From contig DAIOGA010000003.1 in NCBI GenBank assembly GCA_036745495.1, forward strand, positions 23,922-87,921: a stretch of DNA of 64,000 nucleotides, given 5' to 3'. Origin of the DNA: Methylopumilus sp036745495 (GTDB lineage: Bacteria; Pseudomonadota; Gammaproteobacteria; Burkholderiales; Methylophilaceae). Under the pieces are notes generated by a model, which did not search any database, was not told where the DNA came from, and saw nothing but the letters and a program-made list of their open reading frames with translations. Of the stretch, positions 42,500 through 51,791 are shown piece after piece; the first letter of the stretch is position 1; each line of letters opens with the position of its first letter. The translations under genes and the position numbers were made by a program.

Positions 42500-43337
42500 C
42501 TTTTTTTATTTTCAAAGCTTCGTCATATAAATAATTTTTGTTGATGTTTAGTATTTCCACACCTAATTTCACTGCGGCATTGGTGGGCATATGATTGAGT
42601 AATATTTTTAATATTCTATGCTGATCTTCGGTCAGTAATTCTTTTTTTTCATGGTGAATAGGAGAAACTAGAATCACAAACTCACCTTTTTGAAAATTGC
42701 TATCACTTTCAATCGTTTCTCTAACTTTTGAAATTTCACCTCGATAAATGCTTTCAAATGTTTTAGTAAGTTCACGCGCCACGACAATCTCATGTTGATT
42801 ACCAAAAAACTCAGCCATGTCATTTAAAGTTTTAATGATGCGATGGGGTGCCTCATAAAAAATCATAGGGCATGATTGCGACTGAAGATTTTCAAATACT
42901 TTCATTCTTTGACTGCTAGTTGTCGGTAAAAACCCATAAAAATGAAAGCTTGTATATTCCATCCCTGAAACAGAATAAGCCGTTGTCACCGCAGAAACTC
43001 CTGGGATCGGAATAATTTCAAAGCCCGCTGCCGCAACCTCTTTCACAATGAGACCTCCGGGATCACTTATATTAGGGGTCCCCGCATCTGACACTAATGC
43101 AATATGTTTTCCGTCTTTTAAATATTCAATGATTTTTTGTGCGGAAGCTTTTTCATTGTGTTGATGCACCGCAAATTGTTTTTTGTCGATAGAGAAATGG
43201 GACAAAAGACCTTGGGTATGTCTTGTATCTTCGGAGGCAATGAGATCTACTGATTTAAAAGTTTCAAGCGCTCTATAGGTGATGTCATTTAAATTGCCTA
43301 TAGGGGTCGCTACTACATACAATTTTCCACTCATCAT
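42492..43337 (-). CDS. rsmI: 16S rRNA (cytidine1402-2'-O)-methyltransferase
   Basis: Tetrapyrrole-methylase-fold enzyme that 2'-O-methylates C1402, the same nucleotide modified by RsmH from the dcw cluster. The 281 residues show LYVVATPIGNLNDITYRALE, the LIASEDTRHTQGLL motif, ALVSDAGTPNISDPGGLIV, GVSAVTTAYSVSG and FYEAPHRIIKTL. I place the start at ATG 43335-43337; the next codon is also ATG and an upstream TTG at 43349 would add four residues. It precedes pyrC, overlapping it by 8 bases, and diverges from the BON lipoprotein gene. Confidence 0.96.
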   Translation of the reverse strand: MMSGKLYVVATPIGNLNDITYRALETFKSVDLIASEDTRHTQGLLSHFSIDKKQFAVHQHNEKASAQKIIEYLKDGKHIALVSDAGTPNISDPGGLIVKEVAAAGFEIIPIPGVSAVTTAYSVSGMEYTSFHFYGFLPTTSSQRMKVFENLQSQSCPMIFYEAPHRIIKTLNDMAEFFGNQHEIVVARELTKTFESIYRGEISKVRETIESDSNFQKGEFVILVSPIHHEKKELLTEDQHRILKILLNHMPTNAAVKLGVEILNINKNYLYDEALKIKKDD

Positions 43338-43466
43338 TAAACGGCCCAATTATTTTTAAAGCGCTCAAAAAAGCCCTCTTAAGTCGCTCACTCAAGACCT
43401 CTTTAAAAGAGATATAATCATTTTGTCACATATCAATGCTATGTTAATAAAAGTTTAGAGGAAAAC

Positions 43467-44036
43467 ATGCTTAAACATATCAAATTACTTTTTATTTCAT
43501 TCATCTTATTGCAGCTCTTTGGTTGCCCAGCTGCCATTATTGGCGGAGGTGCTGTAGGTATTGATACGGCTGCAGATCGCAGAACGCCAGGTGTCATTCT
43601 TGAAGACTCTAATATTGAATTAAAAGCATTTGCAGGCATTCAAAAACTTCAAGGTGACATCCATACCAATGTCACAAGTTATAACGGTCATGTGCTAGTG
43701 TTGGGACAGGTTCCTAGCGAAGAAATTAAATCAAAAATTAGTGATCAGATTAAAGCTTTAGCTAATGTTAAATCTGTACTGAATGATCTATCGATTGGGC
43801 CTGTAAATTCTTTATCGGCAAGAGGTGAAGATACCCTTATTACTTCCAATGTGAAGGCCCGCTTTTTTAAAGAAAATAAAGTCTCACCCTTCTATGTCAA
43901 AGTCGTGACTGAAAATAAGGTGGTCTACCTCATGGGTATCTTGAACGAAAAAGAAGCTAAGGAAGCCGAAGAAATCGCAAAAAATACAAATAAAGTCACT
44001 AAAGTTGTTAAGGTCTTTGAATATCTCAAAAACTAA
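43467..44036 (+). CDS. dolP: BON-domain outer-membrane lipoprotein (DolP/YraP-like)
   Basis: A 189-residue lipoprotein. The N-terminal signal (LKHIKLLFISFILLQLFGC) ends in a lipobox with Cys20. Two BON domains follow, about residues 50-112 (IQKLQGDIHTNVTSYNGHVLVLGQV) and 120-187 (NVKARFFKENKVSPFYVKVV, then VYLMGILNEKEAKEAEEIA). E. coli DolP has the same layout, binds anionic phospholipids at division sites and supports outer-membrane integrity; in many betaproteobacteria the gene also lies near rsmI. A GAGGAAAAC ribosome-binding site precedes the ATG. A lone gene, divergent from rsmI. Confidence 0.9.
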   Translation: MLKHIKLLFISFILLQLFGCPAAIIGGGAVGIDTAADRRTPGVILEDSNIELKAFAGIQKLQGDIHTNVTSYNGHVLVLGQVPSEEIKSKISDQIKALANVKSVLNDLSIGPVNSLSARGEDTLITSNVKARFFKENKVSPFYVKVVTENKVVYLMGILNEKEAKEAEEIAKNTNKVTKVVKVFEYLKN

Positions 44037-44086
44037 TTAAAGTATCTTCGTACTTAACTTATTGAAAATAAAGAACTATTAAATAG

Positions 44087-44116
44087 CCTAAGACCTTACT
44101 AAACAGAGGTCTTGGG
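44087..44116. other. Stem-loop between dolP and trxA
   Basis: CCTAAGACCT, a 10-base loop, AGGTCTTGGG: a 10-bp stem with one G-U pair as RNA, in the 220-base gap after the BON lipoprotein gene. No run of T follows on the plus strand, so it is a poor intrinsic terminator; it may be a weak terminator or an mRNA-end hairpin. Confidence 0.5.
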
Positions 44117-44121
44117 TGTTA

Positions 44122-44149
44122 TTGATTTAATTGAAGATGTTGCTATAAT
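44122..44149 (+). promoter_or_regulatory. Predicted trxA promoter with extended -10
   Basis: TTGATT, 16 bases, TATAAT, with TG one base before the -10 (TGCTATAAT). It is the best sigma-70 match in the window. The start of transcription near 44156 would give trxA a leader of about 100 bases. Confidence 0.7.
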
Positions 44150-44256
44150 GATTTTCATAGTTTTTTCAAAACATTCAAGTTAGTTCTAAATCCCAAAAAT
44201 AAATTGCCCGTAACACTAGCTAGCTTAATTACAGATTTAATCCATTAGAGGTCATC

Positions 44257-44583
44257 ATGAGTAAAAATATTATCCATTTATCAGACGCAACATTCGAAAC
44301 TGAAGTGCTTCAATCTACCGTGCCTGTTCTTGTCGACTATTGGGCAGAATGGTGTGGCCCTTGCAAAATGATTGCACCGATTCTTGATGAAATATGTAAA
44401 GACTACGACGGCAAATTAAAAATTGCTAAATTGAATATTGATGAAAATGCACAAACGCCAGCTAAATTTGGTATCAGAGGCATTCCTACTTTAATGATTT
44501 TTAAAAATGGTAATGTAGAAGCGACTAAAGTCGGTGCCTTATCAAAATCCCAATTAACCACATTTATCGATAGCAACATCTAA
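44257..44583 (+). CDS. trxA: Thioredoxin
   Basis: Small cytoplasmic protein-disulfide reductase, 108 residues. The active site is WAEWCGPCKMIAPIL with Cys33 and Cys36, and the conserved cis-Pro lies in GIRGIPTLMIFKNG (Pro76 region). The buried Asp in VDYWAEW and the final helix match E. coli TrxA closely. It has a TAGAGGTCATC leader with AGAGG as ribosome-binding site and a long predicted 5' leader. rho follows on the same strand after 56 bases, the trxA-rho pair seen in E. coli and many proteobacteria. Confidence 0.98.
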   Translation: MSKNIIHLSDATFETEVLQSTVPVLVDYWAEWCGPCKMIAPILDEICKDYDGKLKIAKLNIDENAQTPAKFGIRGIPTLMIFKNGNVEATKVGALSKSQLTTFIDSNI

Positions 44584-44639
44584 AGTTAATACCCCTCCTT
44601 AAAACCCCTCAACGTAACACTAATCGGAAACCCCCAAAC

Positions 44640-45899
44640 ATGCATTTATCTGAATTAAAACACCTCCCCATTGCACAACTCGTAGAAATGGCGATCACGG
44701 ACGAAATCGAAAATGCGAGTCGCATGAGAAAACAAGACTTGATCTTCGCGATCTTAAAAAATAAAGCAAAAAAGGGAGACAGCATTTTTGGAGATGGCAC
44801 TTTAGAAGTGCTTCAAGATGGTTTTGGATTCTTAAGATCACCAGATACTTCATACCTAGCAGGTCCTGATGATATTTATGTATCACCTTCACAAATTCGC
44901 CGCTTCAATCTTCATACAGGGGACACAATTCAAGGTGAAATTAGAACACCTAAAGATGGTGAACGTTATTTTGCACTAGTCAAAGTTGATCAAGTAAATA
45001 ACGAAGCGCCAGAAAATACAAAACACAAAATTCTTTTTGAAAACTTAACACCTCTTTTCCCAACCATACCTCTTACATTAGAAAGAGATATCAATGGTGA
45101 AGAAAATATTACAAGCCGTGTGATTGATATGATCGCACCCATTGGTAAAGGCCAACGCGGTTTGATTGTAGCGAGCCCTAAGAGTGGTAAGACTGTCATG
45201 ATGCAAAATATTGCACATGCGATTACTGCGAACCATCCCGATGTTTCTTTGATCGTGCTTCTAATTGACGAGAGACCAGAAGAAGTGACTGAAATGACAA
45301 GATCTGTGAAGGGTGAAGTGGTTGCATCTACATTCGATGAGCCTGCTACACGTCACGTTCAAGTCGCTGAAATGGTGCTTGAAAAAGCTAAGCGTCTTGT
45401 TGAACATAAAAAAGATGTAGTCATCCTTTTAGATTCCATTACAAGATTAGCAAGAGCTTATAACACGGTCATTCCTTCGTCAGGCAAAGTGCTCACTGGT
45501 GGTGTGGATGCCAATGCACTTCAAAAACCAAAACGTTTCTTTGGTGCAGCACGAAATATTGAAGAAGGTGGCTCACTCACTATCTTAGCCACTGCTCTCA
45601 TTGATACAGGCTCTCGCATGGATGATGTGATTTACGAAGAATTTAAGGGTACCGGCAATATGGAAATTCACTTAGATCGTAAAATGGCTGAAAAGCGCCT
45701 CTATCCTGCAATTAATGTGAATAAATCAGGCACCCGTAAGGAAGAACTCCTTATTCCTAAAGATAATTTACAGAAAATCTGGGTGCTTAGAAAACTTCTA
45801 CATCCAATGGATGACCTGGAAGCGATGGAATTCTTGCTGGACAAGATTAAAGCTACTAAAAATAACAATGACTTCTTTGACAGTATGCGAAGAGGTTAA
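44640..45899 (+). CDS. rho: Transcription termination factor Rho
   Basis: Hexameric RNA-dependent ATPase/translocase that ends transcription. The 419 residues include the N-terminal helical domain, the cold-shock-like primary RNA site (GTLEVLQDGFGFLRSPDTSY, then DDIYVSPSQIRRFNL), the Walker A motif IVASPKSGKTVM near residue 180, Walker B VVILLDSITRLARAYN, the Q-loop and R-loop region. VVASTFDEPATRHVQVAEM and GGVDANALQKPKRFFGAARN are canonical. The leader from trxA is 56 bases, C-rich (CCCCTCC, ACCCCTC, CCCCC) and lacks a clear Shine-Dalgarno; C-rich leaders can allow Rho autoregulation. Confidence 0.98.
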   Translation: MHLSELKHLPIAQLVEMAITDEIENASRMRKQDLIFAILKNKAKKGDSIFGDGTLEVLQDGFGFLRSPDTSYLAGPDDIYVSPSQIRRFNLHTGDTIQGEIRTPKDGERYFALVKVDQVNNEAPENTKHKILFENLTPLFPTIPLTLERDINGEENITSRVIDMIAPIGKGQRGLIVASPKSGKTVMMQNIAHAITANHPDVSLIVLLIDERPEEVTEMTRSVKGEVVASTFDEPATRHVQVAEMVLEKAKRLVEHKKDVVILLDSITRLARAYNTVIPSSGKVLTGGVDANALQKPKRFFGAARNIEEGGSLTILATALIDTGSRMDDVIYEEFKGTGNMEIHLDRKMAEKRLYPAINVNKSGTRKEELLIPKDNLQKIWVLRKLLHPMDDLEAMEFLLDKIKATKNNNDFFDSMRRG

Positions 45900-45972
45900 G
45901 GCGTAAAATTGATTGATTTTTGGTCCTAAATCATTGATAATGCGCATCTATTGAACGAAAGTTGGAAAAATT

Positions 45973-46173
45973 ATGAAAGCTGATACACACCCAAATTACC
46001 CTGAAATTAATATCACATGTAGCTGTGGTAATAAATTTAAGACACATTCAACCGTTGGTAAAGATATGAACATTGAAGTTTGCTCACAATGTCATCCTTT
46101 CTACACAGGTAAACAAAAGATTTTAGATACTGCAGGCCGTGTTGAGAAATTCAAACAAAAATATGGCATGTAA
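45973..46173 (+). CDS. rpmE: 50S ribosomal protein L31, zinc-binding form
   Basis: Ribosomal protein L31, 66 residues. The C+ (zinc) form is indicated by ITCSCGNKF (Cys16, Cys18) and EVCSQCHPFYTGKQ (Cys37, Cys40); zinc-free paralogues lack these. The end RVEKFKQKYGM is typical. In many bacteria loss of zinc leads to replacement by a Cys-less L31; no such second copy is in the window. It follows rho after 73 bases and is closed by a strong hairpin terminator. Confidence 0.98.
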   Translation: MKADTHPNYPEINITCSCGNKFKTHSTVGKDMNIEVCSQCHPFYTGKQKILDTAGRVEKFKQKYGM

Positions 46174-46190
46174 GGATTTATTCGTATGTC

Positions 46191-46219
46191 AAAAGGCAGC
46201 ATAGGCTGCCTTTTTTTTT
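46191..46219 (+). terminator. Terminator after rpmE
   Basis: AAAAGGCAGC, loop ATAG, GCTGCC and then nine T. A clean intrinsic terminator 17 bases after the rpmE stop. The T run ends only 7 bases before the annotated start of the next gene. Confidence 0.93.
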
Positions 46220-46226
46220 ATAAATT

Positions 46227-47858
46227 ATGCGATTTCAACTCGAACACGACTGGCAAGATAACATGGCCACCCCCCGAAGCCGATTAGGCGAGCGGGCCAA
46301 AATTCATTCGTTTGTGGTGTTATGTCTGATCTGGGTATTTGCAGGTCTTTTTGGTCATGCGCCTTGGAAAGGTTATGAGACCCAGAGTATAAGTGCGATT
46401 CATGCTGTATTAAATGGTCATATATTAGCACCTCTGGCTGCAAGCGAAGATACGCTTACGAATCCACCCCTTTACTATTGGACTGGGGCTATCCTTGGCA
46501 AACTTCTCACACCCTTAATATCACTTCATGATGCTAGTCGCCTCATTAATGCTTTATGGATGGGACTTACTATTTTGATGGTCGGTATGGTAAATCGAGA
46601 ATTATGGGGTATCGGTTTTGGAAGACAAGCAGCGCTTATTTTTATAGGATCAGTTGGTCTCATCTTTAATGTTCATACATTAATGCCAGGTATTGCAATA
46701 TTGACAGGTATCACGATGGGATTTTATGGCTTGGCTCTTTCTAAAAGACGTCCCTTTAGATCAGCCATACTTCTAGGTTTTGGTTTAGGCTTAAGCTTTT
46801 TATCAGGGGGCGTCATACCGCTTCTTAGTCTTGTGCTTTCAGCACTACTTTTGCCAGCATTTTTTGAGATATGGCGAACGCGTCGCTATGGGCTTGTTTT
46901 AAGTTTAAGTCTTCTTGTGAGCTTACCTTTTTTAATGGTATGGCCAATACTTCTTTGGTGGCACCAACACGACATATTTATGACATGGATAAATAGTTTA
47001 CATTTATTCCAAACGCAAAATTATATTTTTTACATTAAGAATCTTTCCTGGTTTGCTTGGCCAGCACTTCCTCTGGCCGCGTGGGGTTTATGGAAATTCA
47101 AACATAAAATATGGTCTCAAGCCAAATTTCAATTACCGATTATTTTTTTCGTATCAACACTCATCATCACTGCTTCTTATGCAAAAACGAATCAATCGCT
47201 CTTGATGCCATTTCTGATTCCATTATCAACCATTGCGGCAGGAAGCATTGAGACATTAAGAAGAGGTGCTGCGAGTGCATTGAATTGGTTTGGGATTATT
47301 TTATTTTCAACGATCCTTTTTCTTATTTGGCTGGGCTGGAATGCGATGCTTACAGGCTTTCCACAAAAAACATATGAGCGTATGCAATTTTTAGCGCAAA
47401 CAAATGAATCTCATTTCAATATTTTTATCTTAATCATTGCAATCCTTCTGACAGTCATTTGGATTTTTTCTATGATTAAAACAAGAATTACAAATCGCTC
47501 ATGTACGACCAATTGGTCAATTGGCCTCACAGTAAGCTGGGCCCTTCTGATGGCTTTATGGCTTCCATGGATTAATCACAAAAAAGACTTTAGTCCACTT
47601 TTTTTATCTATGGAAAAAGTGATTCAAGATAAAACTTGTCTCACAACACATAATATCAATGACGCACAAATTGATTTGATTGATTACTATTTAAATATCA
47701 AAGCGACCAGAGAAGGTGATCGAAGCAATTGTCATTACTTACTTGTCTATCAATTGCACAAAAAAGATCTTCCACCGATGAGTGAAAATTGGAAATTAGT
47801 ATGGAATGAAAAACAACCCGGTGATAAAAATAATTACAAACTATTCTATAAAGAATAA
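46227..47858 (+). CDS. ArnT/PMT-like membrane glycosyltransferase (family GT83/39)
   Basis: Inner-membrane glycosyltransferase of the dolichyl-phosphate-mannose/ArnT type, 543 residues with about 11-12 hydrophobic helices and a C-terminal periplasmic part. The first periplasmic loop has FGHAPWKGYETQSI, where family members have a catalytic Asp-Glu pair (often W(K)xDE); here it reads GYET, so the first acidic residue is changed. NPPLYYWTGAILGKL also fits. Substrate is unknown; lipid A or protein glycosylation are possibilities. The ATG at 46227 has no ribosome-binding site because the L31 terminator ends 7 bases before it, so Met13 (46263) may be the true start. Confidence 0.8.
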   Translation: MRFQLEHDWQDNMATPRSRLGERAKIHSFVVLCLIWVFAGLFGHAPWKGYETQSISAIHAVLNGHILAPLAASEDTLTNPPLYYWTGAILGKLLTPLISLHDASRLINALWMGLTILMVGMVNRELWGIGFGRQAALIFIGSVGLIFNVHTLMPGIAILTGITMGFYGLALSKRRPFRSAILLGFGLGLSFLSGGVIPLLSLVLSALLLPAFFEIWRTRRYGLVLSLSLLVSLPFLMVWPILLWWHQHDIFMTWINSLHLFQTQNYIFYIKNLSWFAWPALPLAAWGLWKFKHKIWSQAKFQLPIIFFVSTLIITASYAKTNQSLLMPFLIPLSTIAAGSIETLRRGAASALNWFGIILFSTILFLIWLGWNAMLTGFPQKTYERMQFLAQTNESHFNIFILIIAILLTVIWIFSMIKTRITNRSCTTNWSIGLTVSWALLMALWLPWINHKKDFSPLFLSMEKVIQDKTCLTTHNINDAQIDLIDYYLNIKATREGDRSNCHYLLVYQLHKKDLPPMSENWKLVWNEKQPGDKNNYKLFYKE

Positions 47859-47862
47859 AAAC

Positions 47863-48075
47863 TCAAAGATGCTTTTTGATAGCATCGATCACGATGATTT
47901 CTAGACCCTTACCTGCATCTTTTGCAACGTGTTCTTTAATTTGATTGCGCATAGGAGGTGCCCAGAATTTCTTTAAATGATTTGCAATCTCTTCTTTGGC
48001 TTTTTCTTGATCCGGATAGGATTTAAAAAAAGAGCCGATCTGATTAGCCATGGTAACAAGTTGATCAATATTCAT
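47863..48075 (-). CDS. fdsD: NAD-dependent formate dehydrogenase delta subunit
   Basis: A 70-residue protein beginning MNIDQLVTMANQIGSFFKSY and containing EEIANHLKKFWAPPMRNQI, the conserved core of FdsD. In Cupriavidus and Rhodobacter FdsD helps insert or protect the molybdenum cofactor in FdsA and is needed for full activity. It is the last gene of the operon, 2 bases after fdhD, reproducing the fdsGBACD order where fdsC is the fdhD-type gene. Convergent with the glycosyltransferase gene; no clear terminator hairpin was found in the 4 bases between them. Confidence 0.93.
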   Translation of the reverse strand: MNIDQLVTMANQIGSFFKSYPDQEKAKEEIANHLKKFWAPPMRNQIKEHVAKDAGKGLEIIVIDAIKKHL

Positions 48076-48077
48076 AA

Positions 48078-48896
48078 TTAATTTTTTGTAACTCTTTCAG
48101 CATAAGTATAAATCACGTAATGAGGGGCTCTCGCAAACCCAACCAAACATACACCATATTTTAACGCAGATCGTATGGCAAGTCCCGTAGGTGCCGATAT
48201 CGCAACCAACATCGAAGCGCCTAGCATCACTGTTTTTTGGACCATCTCATAGCTTGCTCGACTTGTGGTGATCACAAAGCCTTTGTCAGCGATGTCTTTT
48301 GCTTTAATTGCGCCAATCAATTTATCCAAAGCATTATGTCGTCCCACATCTTCCCGCACAATTTGAATGTCACCTTGTTCGTTGGCCCATGCGCATGCAT
48401 GTGTCGCCCCCGTTTTCTTTTGGAGTGTTTGTGAGGCATGCATTGACTCAAGTGCTTTAATTATTGAACTCTCTTTAATGTTTAGAAGATGATCTATCTT
48501 TTTTTCTGGCAATCTTAACGCTTGGTCTAAATTTTCAGCCCCACATAATCCACAGCCTGTTCTGCCAAGAAGATTTCTGCGTTTATTTTTGAGTGATTGA
48601 AAACATTCTGCTGCAATATCAATTTGAAGTTCGATACCATTAGCTTGACGAATAATCTCAATGCCGTAGACATCGCTTTTATTTTCTACAATACCTTCTG
48701 AAATAGAAAAGCCTAAGGCAAAATCTTCAAGATCTGAGGGAGAAGCTAGCATGACAGCATGTGAGATGCCGTTATAGACAAATGCGATCGGCACTTCCTC
48801 TGCAATATCATCTTTTTCTATTTTATTTACATGACTTTTTAAAACTTCATAAGTCTTAAAACTATGCTCTGTATCAATAAAAAGATTTTGTGCCAC
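48078..48896 (-). CDS. fdhD: Formate dehydrogenase accessory sulfurtransferase FdhD/FdsC
   Basis: Transfers sulfur to the molybdenum centre of formate dehydrogenase. The 272 residues show the loop GRTGCGLCGAENLDQAL near residue 117 with the two functional Cys (C-x2-C), HACAWANEQGDI, the VREDVGRHNALDKLIGA motif that binds the cofactor, and ITTSRASYEMVQK. It lies between fdsA (9 bases upstream) and fdsD (2 bases downstream), exactly where the operon needs it. In Rhodobacter the equivalent FdsC also binds bis-MGD. Confidence 0.96.
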   Translation of the reverse strand: MAQNLFIDTEHSFKTYEVLKSHVNKIEKDDIAEEVPIAFVYNGISHAVMLASPSDLEDFALGFSISEGIVENKSDVYGIEIIRQANGIELQIDIAAECFQSLKNKRRNLLGRTGCGLCGAENLDQALRLPEKKIDHLLNIKESSIIKALESMHASQTLQKKTGATHACAWANEQGDIQIVREDVGRHNALDKLIGAIKAKDIADKGFVITTSRASYEMVQKTVMLGASMLVAISAPTGLAIRSALKYGVCLVGFARAPHYVIYTYAERVTKN

Positions 48897-48905
48897 TGAT
48901 TAAAT

Positions 48906-51752
48906 CTAATGAATTTTTAATGCGTTAGATTTACCTGCAAATTCAATTTGCTCTTCACTGAAATGTTGATATTGTTTCTGCCAGTCAGATAATTGTGTTA
49001 CTTTGCTGACTTGCACTGCTGTCACTTTAAACTCAGGACAGTTTGTCGCCCAATCTGAGTTATCTGTCGTAATCACATTGGCTCCTGATTCAGGATGATG
49101 GAATGTTGTATAAATCACACCGGGCTGAACGCGTTCTGTGATGTGAGCTCTTAATACAGTCTCTCCTGCTCGACTTACAATCCCTACCCAATCACCTGAT
49201 TGAATCCCTCTTTCTTCAGCATCATGCGGATGAATTTCAACCACATCTTCTTCATGCCACGCGACATTCTTTGTTCTTCTTGTTTGTGCACCGACATTAT
49301 ATTGAGAAAGTATTCTGCCTGTTGTTAAAATGAGTGGGAATTTCTGTGTCACTTTTTCTGAAGTGGGTACATACTCAGTAATAATAAATTTACCTTTGCC
49401 ACGCACAAATTCATCAATATGCATAGTCGGTGTTCCAAGCGGATGTTCTTCGTTACAAGGCCATTGAATACTACCTAATTCATCTAGCTTCTGATAACTT
49501 ACACCGGTAAATGTAGGAGTAAGTTTTGCAATTTCATCCATGATGTCAGAGGCATGCTTATAATCCATCTTGTAACCTAGCGCATTGCAAAGCATCTGTG
49601 TGATTTCCCAATCTTCATAACCATTCTTAGGAGACATCACTTTTCTTACTCTTGAAATACGTCGCTCTGCATTGGTAAATGTGCCATTCTTTTCTAAGAA
49701 TGAAGAACCTGGTAAGAATACGTGCGCATACATCGCGGTTTCATTTAAAAATAAATCTTGAACAATGACGCATTCCATCGATTCCAAAGCATGCGTCACA
49801 TGTTGCGTATTTGGATCTGATTGAGCGATGTCTTCACCCTCACAATAGAGTGCTTTAAATTGGCCATCGATTGCGACATCTAACATATTTGGAATTCTTA
49901 AACCGGGTTCATTTTGCAATTTCACATCCCATGCTTTTTCAAATAAAGCTAAAGTAGCTTTATCAGACACATGTCGATATCCTGGGAATTCATGTGGGAA
50001 GGATCCCATGTCACAAGAACCTTGTACGTTATTTTGTCCTCTTAAAGGATTTACTCCAACACCTTCTCGACCAATATTACCTGTCAGCATCGCAAGATTC
50101 GCAATTCCCATGACCATGGTTGAACCTTGACTATGTTCTGTCACACCTAATCCATAATAGATCGCAGCATTACCGCCCGTCGCATAAAGTCTTGCGGCGG
50201 CTCTCACCTCTTTCGCATCCACACCTGTGAATGCACTCATTGCTTCAGGTGAGTTTTCTGATTTAACAATAAAATCTTTCCATGCCTTAAAAGCTTCATC
50301 TTCACATCGCGCTTTTACAAAGGATTCATCCATAAGTTTTTCTGTCACGATCGTATGTGCTAATGCATTCACCATAGCCACATTGGAACCAGGTTTAAGT
50401 TTTAAATGATGATCGGCTTTGATATGAGGTGAGTTATCGACAAGATCAATCGCACGTGGATCTACAATAATTAATTTTGCACCTTCTCTTAAACGTCTTT
50501 TCATTTGTGATGCAAATACAGGGTGACCATCTGTAGGATTCGCACCAATAATTACGATTACATCGGCATGCATCACTGAATCAAAATTTTGTGTGCCTGC
50601 TGATTCACCTAACGTTTGTTTGAGTCCATATCCTGTTGGTGAATGACATACGCGAGCACAAGTATCCACATTATTATTTCCTAATGCTGCACGAACTAAT
50701 TTTTGTACGACATACACTTCTTCATTCGTACAACGTGAAGATGAAATCGCACCCACCGAATCGCGACCGTATTTTTTTTGAATGCGCTTAATTTCACTTG
50801 CTGCATAATTAATCGCGACATCCCATGTTACTTTTTCCCAAGGATCATGAATGCTTTTACGAATCATAGGTGTCGTAATGCGATCTTTATGAGTAGCGTA
50901 CCCCCATGCAAATCTTCCCTTCACACACGAGTGTCCATGATTAGCCCCGCCATCTTTATTAGGCGTCATACGAACCACTTCTTCACCTTTCATTTCTGCA
51001 TGGAATGAGCAACCAACACCACAATAAGCACAAGTCGTTGTGACGCTATGTTCAGGAACGCCTGCTTCAATAATCGTATTTTCAATTAATGTAGCGGTTG
51101 GGCAAGCCTGCACACATGCACCACATGAGACACACTCTGAATCTTTAAAGTCTTTATTGCCTGCTGAAACTTTAGAATCAAATCCTCGACCTTGAATCGT
51201 GAGCGCAAAAGTGCCTTGCACTTCTTCACACGCCCTCACACATCTCGAACATACAATGCACTTTGAAGGATCGAACGTAAAATAAGGATTTGAAGTATCC
51301 TTCTCGCTCTTTAAATGATTTTCACCTTCATAGCCATAGCGGACATCTCGAAGACCTACAGCGCCTGCCATATCTTGCAATTCACAATCACCATTCGTCG
51401 CACAAGTTAAACAATCGAGCGGATGGTCAGAAATATAAAGCTCCATCACGCCACGTCTAATATCAGCGAGCTTAGGTGTTTGAGTGTGCACTTTAATACC
51501 TTCTGCAACAGGAGTAGTACATGAAGCTGGGTAGCCTCGACGGCCTTCAATTTCAACCAAGCAAAGGCGGCATGAACCAAATGGTTCTAAGCTATCTGTG
51601 GCACATAGTTTAGGAACAGTAACACCCGATACAGATGCGGCATGCATAATGGATGTGCCCTCAGGCACAGATACAGACACACCATCAATCGTTAAATTAA
51701 TCGTCTTATCAGAAGTTCTTTTTGGGGTTCCAAAATCTTTTACATCATCCAT
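48906..51752 (-). CDS. fdsA: NAD-dependent formate dehydrogenase alpha subunit (Mo/W, Fe-S)
   Basis: Catalytic subunit that oxidises formate to CO2 in the last step of methanol dissimilation. In the 948 residues, in order: a 2Fe-2S domain (LEPFGSCRLCLVEIEGRRGYP), the His-Cys 4Fe-4S motif HPLDCLTCATNGDCELQDMA, two 4Fe-4S clusters (CIVCSRCVRACEE; CVSCGACVQACPTATL), the cluster next to the active site (CAYCGVGCSFHAEM), and the bis-MGD domains. The metal ligand is Cys in NVDTCARVCHSPTGYG, followed by the active-site His, so the enzyme is the Cys, not the selenocysteine, form. Operon fdsG-B-A-fdhD-fdsD. Confidence 0.97.
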   Translation of the reverse strand: MDDVKDFGTPKRTSDKTINLTIDGVSVSVPEGTSIMHAASVSGVTVPKLCATDSLEPFGSCRLCLVEIEGRRGYPASCTTPVAEGIKVHTQTPKLADIRRGVMELYISDHPLDCLTCATNGDCELQDMAGAVGLRDVRYGYEGENHLKSEKDTSNPYFTFDPSKCIVCSRCVRACEEVQGTFALTIQGRGFDSKVSAGNKDFKDSECVSCGACVQACPTATLIENTIIEAGVPEHSVTTTCAYCGVGCSFHAEMKGEEVVRMTPNKDGGANHGHSCVKGRFAWGYATHKDRITTPMIRKSIHDPWEKVTWDVAINYAASEIKRIQKKYGRDSVGAISSSRCTNEEVYVVQKLVRAALGNNNVDTCARVCHSPTGYGLKQTLGESAGTQNFDSVMHADVIVIIGANPTDGHPVFASQMKRRLREGAKLIIVDPRAIDLVDNSPHIKADHHLKLKPGSNVAMVNALAHTIVTEKLMDESFVKARCEDEAFKAWKDFIVKSENSPEAMSAFTGVDAKEVRAAARLYATGGNAAIYYGLGVTEHSQGSTMVMGIANLAMLTGNIGREGVGVNPLRGQNNVQGSCDMGSFPHEFPGYRHVSDKATLALFEKAWDVKLQNEPGLRIPNMLDVAIDGQFKALYCEGEDIAQSDPNTQHVTHALESMECVIVQDLFLNETAMYAHVFLPGSSFLEKNGTFTNAERRISRVRKVMSPKNGYEDWEITQMLCNALGYKMDYKHASDIMDEIAKLTPTFTGVSYQKLDELGSIQWPCNEEHPLGTPTMHIDEFVRGKGKFIITEYVPTSEKVTQKFPLILTTGRILSQYNVGAQTRRTKNVAWHEEDVVEIHPHDAEERGIQSGDWVGIVSRAGETVLRAHITERVQPGVIYTTFHHPESGANVITTDNSDWATNCPEFKVTAVQVSKVTQLSDWQKQYQHFSEEQIEFAGKSNALKIH

Positions 51753-51791
51753 ATATTGTCTCTAAATAAATCACCAAATCAACGTATTAGT

